The position numbers and the translations under genes were made by a program. 64,000 bases of DNA from assembly GCF_030405905.1 (NCBI RefSeq), contig NZ_JASATW010000002.1, positions 62,001 through 126,000 on the forward strand, in the 5' to 3' direction. Below are positions 57,483 through 64,000 of the stretch, piece by piece. Within the stretch, counting starts at the first letter, position 1, and every line of letters begins with the position of its first letter. The notes beneath the pieces were generated by a model. The model searched no databases. It was given only the letters and a program-made list of their open reading frames with translations, and was not told where the DNA came from. The stretch is from Sphaerothrix gracilis (GTDB lineage Bacteria > Cyanobacteriota > Cyanobacteriia > Phormidesmidales > Phormidesmidaceae).

Positions 57483-58097
57483 GTGGAAAAAGCACTCCTC
57501 TCTTTTTTACGATTTTGGCGGATGCCAAATACGCTGCTCTTTTTTATCGTTCTTTTTCTAATTGGCTTTTTAGCAAATTCACCGGCCCTATTCGGGGCAA
57601 GCATGGGTTTGCTAGCGTTTAGCGGGCTGTACGAATTGGTAATTCGCACTCTTAAGTGGCTTCTGAGCGAGAAACAATCTCTTGAAGACAGCAGTCCCAT
57701 TGCTTATCTACGACAAACCCTGCTAAATCCCATCGCTTTCACCCTATATGGAGGAAGCTTTATCCTGCTCGCCTTTAATACCAGCGTCAGTCAGGGAGCG
57801 ATCGCCCTCTTTATTGGATTTAGCTGCCTGATTATTGCAGGCATTTGGCGTTTTATCGAGACCAGTTCTTCTAAACCGAGCCAACATCGGCGGCGACGAA
57901 AATCGCGTCGGGGTAGCCGCCGTTCCTCATCCGCGTCCGTATCGGCGGGGGGCTATGACCATTCCGGCAGCGATTCTGGGAGTGGCGACTGCGGTGGCGG
58001 CTGGAGCTGGGGCGGCGGTGATGGGGGTGGCTATTCCGGTGGTGACTGTGGCGGTTACTCAGGCGGCGATTCAGGCGGTGGTGATTGCGGCTTTTAA
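57483..58097 (+). CDS. Membrane protein with basic linker and Gly/Ser/Cys-rich tail
   Basis: 204 residues from a GTG at 57483. Residues ~17-58 and 85-120 hold three to four membrane spans. A very basic linker follows (HRRRRKSRRGSRRSS), then a ~55-residue tail of Gly, Ser, Asp with three Cys (SGDCGGGW, GGDCGGYSGG, GGDCGF) ending in Phe. Similar GGG-rich tails end other cyanobacterial membrane proteins. It is followed 99 bp later by a small membrane protein gene. The tail may be surface-exposed or bind metal; function unknown. Confidence 0.75.
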   Translation: MEKALLSFLRFWRMPNTLLFFIVLFLIGFLANSPALFGASMGLLAFSGLYELVIRTLKWLLSEKQSLEDSSPIAYLRQTLLNPIAFTLYGGSFILLAFNTSVSQGAIALFIGFSCLIIAGIWRFIETSSSKPSQHRRRRKSRRGSRRSSSASVSAGGYDHSGSDSGSGDCGGGWSWGGGDGGGYSGGDCGGYSGGDSGGGDCGF

Positions 58098-58196
58098 GCA
58101 AAACAAATCGAGCATTAAGCGCAGTCAAAATGAATCAGACCTATTTGCTTACCAGCCATACAAAGCTGTTAAAACTCAAAACTTAGAACTAGTGTC

Positions 58197-58535
58197 ATGC
58201 GACTTTTGATCAAAATCCTGGGTCTTGCTTTTCTGCTTGTCTCTATTTACTTTTTGGGCCAAAACATTATTTTCACCACCCAAACCTCGCCCTACTGGTG
58301 GCGAGACATTTCAGCAGCAAGTTCAGTGCTGGCTGTCGCTGGCGGCGTGGCAATGGTGATGTTTTCCCGTCAGACTCGTTCAGCGGGCTGGGCTGTCCTC
58401 TGCTTAGGAATTTTACTGGTGTTTGTCAGCGGCGGCGTCATCTTAAAGCCAACAAGCCTATGGACGCTCTTTCTAGCCCTGGTTTCATTTGTTGCAGGAC
58501 TTCAGCTCATTACTACCGGGCGGCTATCGCTCTAG
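58197..58535 (+). CDS. Small membrane protein, function unknown
   Basis: 112 residues with four hydrophobic segments (LIKILGLAFLLVSIYFLGQ, ASSVLAVAGGVAMVMF, GWAVLCLGILLVFVSGG, LWTLFLALVSFVAGLQ) and little else. It lies downstream of the Gly-rich-tailed membrane protein and could work with it. Its last four bases overlap the 3' end of the convergent gene at 58532. Confidence 0.65.
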   Translation: MRLLIKILGLAFLLVSIYFLGQNIIFTTQTSPYWWRDISAASSVLAVAGGVAMVMFSRQTRSAGWAVLCLGILLVFVSGGVILKPTSLWTLFLALVSFVAGLQLITTGRLSL

Positions 58536-59053
58536 CGGTTTTGGCGGTTTTGGCGGTCGAGCATCTGGTCGAGATCCTGCTGCTGGGCCGAGGAAAGCGA
58601 CTGGTAGAACCGATCGAAGCTGGGGCGGACCTGTTCAAAAACGAGGGTGGCTGATTCTGAGAGATCCTGATAGAGTGCCAATTTTTCAGGCGCAGTTTGC
58701 TCTCCGGCTGTCATTGCTAGCTCAGCGCAGAACTCATCAAAGGCGATCGCGGTACTGCTCTGCAATGCCTCTTTGACCTGATTGAGCAATCCCTTTTGGC
58801 TCAGGGCCAAATCGAGCTGTAGCTCTACAAACCGAGCGCCTGTTTCAATAAAGTCGTCGCGGCGATCGCTGCAGAGAAACGCCAGGCCATTGCGGCTCAG
58901 GTTGCGTCCCTGTTTTAGACCGGCTGAGTCGGAAAGCTCAAAAGCTGTCGCCGTCGCGTTGAGCCGAGGTCGCGCTGTCACCAGTACTAGCAGCCCCACT
59001 AAAGCCGCATTAGTCAGCAGTGAAAAACTGAAGATCAGACTGCGCTTCATCAT
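58532..59053 (-). CDS. Exported helical protein, possibly Spy/CpxP-like
   Basis: 173 residues from ATG at 59053 (or 59050), with TGAGGTAAAG upstream. An N-terminal hydrophobic segment (LIFSFSLLTNAALVGLLVLVT) is a signal or anchor. The rest is helical with an LxxxQxxDLDQMLDR-like C-terminus, reminiscent of small periplasmic LTxxQ-type proteins, although the family match is loose. Two Cys (LCSD, EFCAEL) could pair. Function unknown. Confidence 0.6.
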   Translation of the reverse strand: MMKRSLIFSFSLLTNAALVGLLVLVTARPRLNATATAFELSDSAGLKQGRNLSRNGLAFLCSDRRDDFIETGARFVELQLDLALSQKGLLNQVKEALQSSTAIAFDEFCAELAMTAGEQTAPEKLALYQDLSESATLVFEQVRPSFDRFYQSLSSAQQQDLDQMLDRQNRQNR

Positions 59054-59128
59054 CTTTACCTCAACACGTCAGGAGTTCAGGGGTGATGCCCTGGTTTTTA
59101 TGTCGAGTTTAGCGAAACTGAGGTTCCA

Positions 59129-60208
59129 TTACCCAGCTAGATAGTTGACAACTGCCTGGGCGATCGCCCCATTGCCGTTGACATCAACCGATTCTGGCTG
59201 ACGCGGCGGCTGAGGTGGCTGCTGCAAAAAGGCCCAGTTACCCGAAAAGAAATCAGCCGCCGCAATAATCTGATGAAAAGCAAAGTCCTGAATGCCCTCC
59301 ACCAGCAGCGCTGATTCTGCAAAGCCCTGACGAGTGAGAGTCGCCACGGGTAGCCCCAAGCGACAGGCTTCTGAGAAGGTGCTGAAGCCAGGCTTAGACA
59401 CCACGCGATCGCACAGGGGCATAAAGTCGACCGGGCGATACTGACGTTCTAGGATTTTGCGCAGATTGGGCAAGTCGGGAGCAGCGCGATCGAAGCTGAT
59501 AAATGTCCACGCCGGGAACTGCTGCAGCGTAGTGTAGGGAATCTTTTGCAGGCCCAGTCCGCCAAAGGAGAGTAAGACCGTCCGGGCGCGGGGGGGTTTA
59601 ATATCAAAGCGATCGCGCAGTTCGGCTTCGCCGTATTGAGGAGTGCCTCCAGTCAGCCCCACCTCTGTCTTTTGGGGAAAAGCGGGCATTACTTCATGGA
59701 AAGGCAGGCGAAAGAGGCGATCGCACTGGCTGAAGCAGTCAGCAATCCAGTCAGCCACAGCCACAAACTCACCGCCCCAGGGCCGGTAGATAAAGTCCCA
59801 GCCAAAGTTACTCATCATCCAGCAGGGAATGCCAGCGGCCTGAGCAATGGGCGCTGCCAGCGGTGGAATATCGGCCAAAACTAGCCCCACCCGCTTGGCC
59901 TTGATAAATTCAACTTCGACTTGAATAATCTCAGCCTGACGGGCCTGAATCTGCTGAAGCTGGCTCAGCGTCGCCGCGAAGTCCATCGTCATGCTGTCAC
60001 TTTGAACCACGCCGACATCATAGGCCTGCTGCCGCTGCTCAAAGGAACCGGGGATATAAGCCTGCAGCAGCCAGTGTGGAGCTGTTGTGGTCAAGATGAT
60101 GGGCAGTTCAGGGCAAAGGCTTCTAACCGTAGCAGCTACTGCCGCCGCGCGGGTGGCGTGGCCGAAGCCATGATTGGTAATGGCGATATAGAGGCTGGGC
60201 AGAGACAT
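59129..60208 (-). CDS. GT-B glycosyltransferase-like protein
   Basis: 359 residues, GT-B fold. The N-terminus has the motif AITNHGFGHATRAAAVA, where GxGHxxR is the nucleotide-sugar acceptor loop as in MurG. The C-terminal half holds VLLSFGGLG, and the donor-site helix VSKPGFSTFSEACRLGLPVATL. The family resembles MurG-like and L-arabinokinase N-terminal domains. The sugar is not known. It is downstream of ftsH on the same strand, separated by a terminator. Confidence 0.82.
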   Translation of the reverse strand: MSLPSLYIAITNHGFGHATRAAAVAATVRSLCPELPIILTTTAPHWLLQAYIPGSFEQRQQAYDVGVVQSDSMTMDFAATLSQLQQIQARQAEIIQVEVEFIKAKRVGLVLADIPPLAAPIAQAAGIPCWMMSNFGWDFIYRPWGGEFVAVADWIADCFSQCDRLFRLPFHEVMPAFPQKTEVGLTGGTPQYGEAELRDRFDIKPPRARTVLLSFGGLGLQKIPYTTLQQFPAWTFISFDRAAPDLPNLRKILERQYRPVDFMPLCDRVVSKPGFSTFSEACRLGLPVATLTRQGFAESALLVEGIQDFAFHQIIAAADFFSGNWAFLQQPPQPPRQPESVDVNGNGAIAQAVVNYLAG

Positions 60209-60232
60209 AAATTAAAGCTGACCAAAAGAAAA

Positions 60233-60256
60233 GACCCGTTCAATTATGAACGAGCC
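60233..60256 (-). terminator. Terminator of ftsH
   Basis: On the minus strand GGCTCGTTCA and TGAACGGGTC pair over 10 bp with two G-U pairs and a TAAT loop, followed by TTTTCTTTT. Confidence 0.75.
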
Positions 60257-60289
60257 TTTCCAGATTAGAGAATGGGAGCTGTCAAACCG

Positions 60290-62176
60290 CTAGATCTGAT
60301 ACGCTAGCTGCTCTTTTTCAGGCACCGTAGTGTACTCAGAGACAATCTGGCGGAACTCATCACCATCAAGCGTTTCCCGATCAATGAGCAAATCGGCGAG
60401 GCGATCGATGACTTCGCGGTTCTCGCGAATAATGCGCTTAGCATCGTCATAGCAGTGCTCTACGATTGAGCGCACCTGAGAGTCGATGCGAGAGGCAATT
60501 TCATCGGAATACTCGGAGCGGGTCATCCAGTCCCGACCCAAGAAGACTTCGCCCTGCTGGCTCTCTAGAGATAGAGGGCCTAAGTCAGACATGCCAAAGC
60601 GAGTCACCATCTGCCGGGCCATGTTCGTCACCTGCTGCAGGTCATTGCCTGCCCCGGTGGTCACTTCCGCGTCGCCAAAGATGACATCCTCAGCCGCGCG
60701 TCCGCCCAAAGCGCCCGTAATCCGAGCTAGGAGCTGTGCCCGCGAGATTAGCATTTGCTCCTCGCTGGGGGTGAACCAGGTCAATCCCTGAGCCTGTCCC
60801 CGCGGAATCAGCGTCACTTTTTGCACCGGGTCGTGATCTTTCACCAGCGTACCGATGATGGCGTGGCCTAGTTCGTGGTAGGCAATTAGGCGCTTGCTCT
60901 TGCTGTCTACCAGCGGCGTGCCTTCCATACCAGCAATCACGCGATCGACCGCATCGTCGATTTCAGTCATGGTGATCGCTTCTTTGCGGCGGCGAGCCGT
61001 GAGAATGGCGGCTTCGTTGAGCAGGTTAGCCAGGTCAGCCCCCGTGAAGCCAGGGGTACGACGGGCGATCGCCTCTAGAGAAATGTCCTCAGCCAGCTTT
61101 TTATTGCGGGCATGGACTTTCAGCACTTCTAGGCGGCCTTTAACATCGGGCGGATCCACAGAAACCTGACGGTCAAAGCGGCCCGGACGCAGCAGGGCTG
61201 AGTCAAGCACGTCAGCTCGGTTGGTGGCCGCGATGATGATGATGCCTGTATTGCCTTCAAAGCCGTCCATCTCGGTCAGGAGCTGGTTTAGAGTCTGCTC
61301 CCGCTCGTCGTTGCCGCCACCGATGCCAGCGCCCCGCTGACGACCGACAGCGTCAATCTCATCGATAAAGATGATGCAGGGAGCGTTTTCCTTCGCTTTC
61401 TTGAACAGATCACGCACGCGGGAAGCACCCACGCCGACAAACATTTCCACAAACTCAGAACCGGAAATGCTGAAGAAAGGAACGCCCGCTTCACCCGCGA
61501 TCGCCTTAGCCAGCAGAGTTTTACCCGTTCCTGGAGGGCCGACTAGCAGCACGCCTTTAGGAATGCGGGCACCGACAGCGGTGAAACGCTCAGGCTTTTT
61601 CAGGAAAGTAACCACTTCCTGCAGTTCCTCTTTGGCCTCTTCAATCCCGGCCACATCGTCGAACATGATGCCCGTTTTCGCTTCCATCATGAAGCGGGCT
61701 CTGGACTTACCGAAGTTCATGGCCTGCCCTGGCCCGCCGGGCACGTTGCTAGAGCGACGGAACAAAAAGAACAGTCCACCAATCAGCAAGATAGGGAACA
61801 GCAGATTGCCCAGAACGCCCCAAATAGCGCCATCATTGCGCGGCGGGTGGGAGTCAATGTTGATGCCGGCATCGCGCAGACGGCTAATTAGCTCAGGTGC
61901 GTTTCCTGGCAAATCTACCCGCCAGCGCTGGACGCGGTTGTCTAGCTGGGGGTCAACCGCTTCAACGATGGCAGTGCGGCCTCCCTCATAAAGATCAACT
62001 GCCGTTACCCGGTCGGCTTCTAGGTAATCTAAGAAGCGCCCGTAGGTCATGCGGGTATTGGCCGCGTTTTGCCCGGTATTGACGGCAGCGCCTGAGAAAG
62101 CTCCCTGCCACAGGAAGAAGCCAATAATCAGTAGAGGTAGTGCCCACAGCAGGGCGACTCTCCAGGAAAATTTCAT
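60290..62176 (-). CDS. ftsH: ATP-dependent zinc metalloprotease FtsH (FtsH2 type)
   Basis: 628 residues from the ATG at 62176 (MKFSWRVALLWALPLLIIGF), the start typical of cyanobacterial FtsH2; the frame opens 48 codons earlier but those residues do not fit. Two membrane spans at the N-terminus, the AAA domain with Walker A GPPGTGKT, second region of homology, then the zinc site HELGH at His434. It is a hexameric membrane protease. FtsH2 in Synechocystis removes damaged D1 of photosystem II; the resemblance in sequence start and length suggests this role here. Confidence 0.95.
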   Translation of the reverse strand: MKFSWRVALLWALPLLIIGFFLWQGAFSGAAVNTGQNAANTRMTYGRFLDYLEADRVTAVDLYEGGRTAIVEAVDPQLDNRVQRWRVDLPGNAPELISRLRDAGINIDSHPPRNDGAIWGVLGNLLFPILLIGGLFFLFRRSSNVPGGPGQAMNFGKSRARFMMEAKTGIMFDDVAGIEEAKEELQEVVTFLKKPERFTAVGARIPKGVLLVGPPGTGKTLLAKAIAGEAGVPFFSISGSEFVEMFVGVGASRVRDLFKKAKENAPCIIFIDEIDAVGRQRGAGIGGGNDEREQTLNQLLTEMDGFEGNTGIIIIAATNRADVLDSALLRPGRFDRQVSVDPPDVKGRLEVLKVHARNKKLAEDISLEAIARRTPGFTGADLANLLNEAAILTARRRKEAITMTEIDDAVDRVIAGMEGTPLVDSKSKRLIAYHELGHAIIGTLVKDHDPVQKVTLIPRGQAQGLTWFTPSEEQMLISRAQLLARITGALGGRAAEDVIFGDAEVTTGAGNDLQQVTNMARQMVTRFGMSDLGPLSLESQQGEVFLGRDWMTRSEYSDEIASRIDSQVRSIVEHCYDDAKRIIRENREVIDRLADLLIDRETLDGDEFRQIVSEYTTVPEKEQLAYQI

Positions 62177-62550
62177 AGTTAGGTGGCCCCTAAAATCACG
62201 AATGAAAACTTGCTCGAAGTTTGGACTTTTAGAATCCAAGAACCAACAGTCCAGATAAAGCGGGTTTTTCTTAGAACTTTTTCTAGACGGAACGTGCTGT
62301 CGGCTGACAAGGACAGTCACTGGTTCCTTGAATAATTAACTTGTTTATGAGACTTATCTTAACTAAATTTAACGTGTTTGTTTCAAGTAAATCAATCTTT
62401 GGCGCGGCTAATTGCCCCAAACCGTAGCTTTTGTCTCTCTTCGGTGGGAACAAACTGACGCTCAACCACCTCCTAAATTGCTTAAGCTAGTCAGCCAGCA
62501 GTCTCAGAAATAGGCAATGGCTCCATTATGGAGGAAGGGTCAGGAAATCG
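62177..62550. other. Upstream region of ftsH
   Basis: 374 bp of AT-rich sequence between the ftsH start and the 3' end of the secreted-protein gene. It must hold the ftsH promoter. I see no convincing small gene; the 60-codon frame at 62283-62465 (minus) has no ribosome site and no domain. Confidence 0.4.
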
Positions 62551-63036
62551 CTAATCTGTTTGGCGGATTGTTAGCTGGTAGGGATAGTAGGCCGCTTGCT
62601 GGTACGAACCTACCCAAATACTGTAGGTGCCTGCCTGCCACTGTCCGGCGATACGAGGGTTGTGATCGGAGGCATCGTCGTTGCACCACGTACCCCCGCT
62701 GCCTTGAATCACCAAGGTTGTATCACGCTGACTAACGGCCTGAATTTCTAATCCTGCAAAGAAATCGCTCAAAACTAAGACGTGATCCGGCTGCTCGCTA
62801 ATGAAGCCATTGCAGGGACCTGTGGGAGTTTGGGCGCTACCGACGACGGCCTCAGATGCCACTTCGCCGCCGCTGACGCCGCTGCGCTCAGTCGGGTTAG
62901 GTTCAAAGTTAGGAGACAGCCTAATTTCTTCAAGCATGCCGTTTGTCTCAGCTAGACCGCGTTCGGGTATCCCCAATAAGAGACTGAGAGATACAGCAGA
63001 AAGACTCAGACCTGTCTTCAAAATCCAACTTTGCAT
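62551..63036 (-). CDS. Secreted protein of a cyanobacterial repeat-domain family
   Basis: 161 residues. Signal peptide at residues 1-29 (LSLSAVSLSLLLGIP, then GLAE). The mature part carries a beta-domain with GGEVASEAV, PCNGFISEQPDHVLVL, DTTLVIQGSGGTWCNDD and SIWVGSYQQAAYYPYQLTI. This PDHVL...TWCNDD...IWVGSY pattern is one I recall from small secreted cyanobacterial proteins, related in layout to PPC domains. Two conserved Cys probably form a disulfide. Function unknown. Confidence 0.8.
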   Translation of the reverse strand: MQSWILKTGLSLSAVSLSLLLGIPERGLAETNGMLEEIRLSPNFEPNPTERSGVSGGEVASEAVVGSAQTPTGPCNGFISEQPDHVLVLSDFFAGLEIQAVSQRDTTLVIQGSGGTWCNDDASDHNPRIAGQWQAGTYSIWVGSYQQAAYYPYQLTIRQTD

Positions 63037-63196
63037 GGCGCTAAATATGAGTAAAGGAACTTACAGTCCACCCTGTAGTAAATCTTTACTCTGTTTTAGT
63101 TAATCCAGGCCTAAAAGATCTAAGACAAATGTCGGTAAGCGGGTACGCTGCTTGGCGGATAAAAGGTTCTGTCCTACTCTGAGCGACCTGTTGACG

Positions 63197-64000
63197 CTAG
63201 GCTGCTAAATCAATCGCCGCCTGCAGGCGGGGCTGATCAAACCCGCGCTGATGCAAAATCAGCCAGGAATCCACTAGATCCGGCCCTTGCATATCGGCCA
63301 TTAAGGCCGCTCTAAGCGATCGCATTACCAGTCCCTTCTTCACGCCTTCCGCCTTAGTGACCTGATTGATCAGATTCTTAGCATCACTGCCGGATTGTAG
63401 TGGCATGCTCGCTTGCAGTGCCGCTAAAACTGCTTGCAGCAGCGGTGCCACACCATCTTGCTGGAGCTGCTTCTGGGCCGCTTCGCTGAAAGGGAGAGTT
63501 TCGCTGAAGTAAAAATGACCTAAATCTACCGCATCGGGTAGGCGCGTCAGACTGGGGCCAATCAGTGCCGCGATCGCCTCTAGCCAGTCCCGATCTGCCT
63601 GGTCGTCAAAGGCATAGCCAGCCGCTTGCCAATAAGGAGCAATCTTGTCTAGAAGTGCTCCCGGCGGCACTTCATGCAGGTATTGGCTGTTGAGCCAGTC
63701 CAGCTTGTCCCAGTCAAACTTGGCTCCCGCTTTATTAACCCGATCAAAGCTGAATTTCTGGGCGGCCTCTGCCAGGGTAAAGCGCTCCTCCGCGTCCGGA
63801 GGTGACCAGCCCAGCAGGGTCATGTAGTTAGCCAGTGCCTCGGCAGTAAAGCCCATCTGCTGAAAGTCTGAGATGGAGGTGACGCCATCTCGCTTGGACA
63901 GCTTGGCCCCAGCCTGATTCAAAATTAAGGGCGTGTGGGCAAACTCTGGAACGGTTGCCCCTAGAGCCTCATAGAGCAAAATTTGCTTAGCGGTGTTGGC
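63197..64000 (-). CDS. gltX: Glutamyl-tRNA synthetase, C-terminal part (5' end outside window)
   Basis: The visible frame starts at the window edge (ANTAKQILLYEALGATVPEFAH) and continues to a stop at 63197. It contains the class I KMSKS-type motif as KLSKRDG and then the anticodon-binding domain. The N-terminal catalytic part with HIGH is beyond 64000. It charges tRNA-Glu, also the precursor for tetrapyrrole (chlorophyll) synthesis in cyanobacteria. Confidence 0.96.
   Translation of the reverse strand, partial: ANTAKQILLYEALGATVPEFAHTPLILNQAGAKLSKRDGVTSISDFQQMGFTAEALANYMTLLGWSPPDAEERFTLAEAAQKFSFDRVNKAGAKFDWDKLDWLNSQYLHEVPPGALLDKIAPYWQAAGYAFDDQADRDWLEAIAALIGPSLTRLPDAVDLGHFYFSETLPFSEAAQKQLQQDGVAPLLQAVLAALQASMPLQSGSDAKNLINQVTKAEGVKKGLVMRSLRAALMADMQGPDLVDSWLILHQRGFDQPRLQAAIDLAA

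Noticed and set aside
57835..58209. 124-codon plus-strand frame with an Ala/Val-rich hydrophobic stretch
   Set aside because: It overlaps the Gly-rich tail; GGx codons read one frame over give Ala/Val/Gly. The start lacks a ribosome site.
61371..61991. 206-codon frame antisense to ftsH
   Set aside because: Opposite the AAA domain of ftsH; Ser/Arg/Pro-rich shadow composition.
1..64000. tRNA or rRNA genes
   Set aside because: Searched by eye for T-loop consensus (GGTTCRANYCC) on both strands; the few TTCGAATC or TTCAAATC matches lack arms that would fold. A covariance-model scan would settle it.

Overview
The window is a stretch of cyanobacterial chromosome. The octamer GCGATCGC (HIP1) recurs throughout, and several genes are cyanobacterial or plastid-lineage markers: a CcmK carboxysome shell protein, Ycf51, an FtsH2-type thylakoid protease, a cyanobacterial PurS/PurQ pair and a CHAT-TPR protein. 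The gene mix (CHAT, pentapeptide repeats, a PEP-CTERM protein, a TRAP binding protein) fits a Leptolyngbya-like filamentous or related lineage, but the species cannot be fixed from sequence alone. No rRNA, tRNA, CRISPR array, prophage or complete insertion sequence was seen.

Layout. 1-6.6 kb: a CHAT-TPR protein cut by the window edge, a degenerate short-chain dehydrogenase, two small exported proteins, and a two-component pair closed by a strong terminator. 6.6-8.1 kb: two coiled-coil genes, one built on an exact 14-residue repeat, plus a remnant resembling the C-terminus of a Uma2-type protein. 8.1-13.1 kb: polyphosphate kinase and two di-iron lipid enzymes, then a 725-bp gene-free stretch. 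13.1-21.9 kb: housekeeping genes (TatC, RodZ-like, Slt, PepA, ClpS, DUF2103, Trm1).

21.9-26.1 kb is the most accessory-looking part. It holds interspersed palindromic repeats, an XRE repressor gene with three CAAGY-N2-RCTTG operator-like palindromes in front of it, a second XRE gene killed by a 1-base insertion and a stop, a 770-residue pentapeptide-repeat membrane protein whose core is coded by exactly 60 tandem hexanucleotides, and a ParD-like antitoxin with no toxin beside it.

26.1-41.8 kb: GMP synthase, CbiD, MoaA, a PEP-CTERM protein, ribosomal protein S4, a Tat-type TRAP binding lipoprotein, a PEP-synthase-like enzyme, two methyltransferases, a lone CcmK4-type shell protein beside a Fur-family (probably Zur) regulator, PurS/PurQ, a DUF2993 lipoprotein and FtsE without FtsX. 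41.8-49.7 kb: TatA, an aminotransferase overlapping a glycerol-dehydrogenase-like gene, Ycf51, HisA, a YciI-like protein, a ureidoglycolate-lyase-like protein and PNPase. 49.7-64 kb: DUF421, a three-gene ECF transporter (S, T and a fused double ATPase), bifunctional PutA, a Gly/Ser-rich-tailed membrane protein with a small membrane partner, a GT-B protein, FtsH, a secreted protein and the 3' part of gltX.

Most of the window is ordinary core metabolism. The strongest candidate for something little described is the hexanucleotide-coded membrane protein at 23348-25660 and its neighbourhood of decaying regulators.
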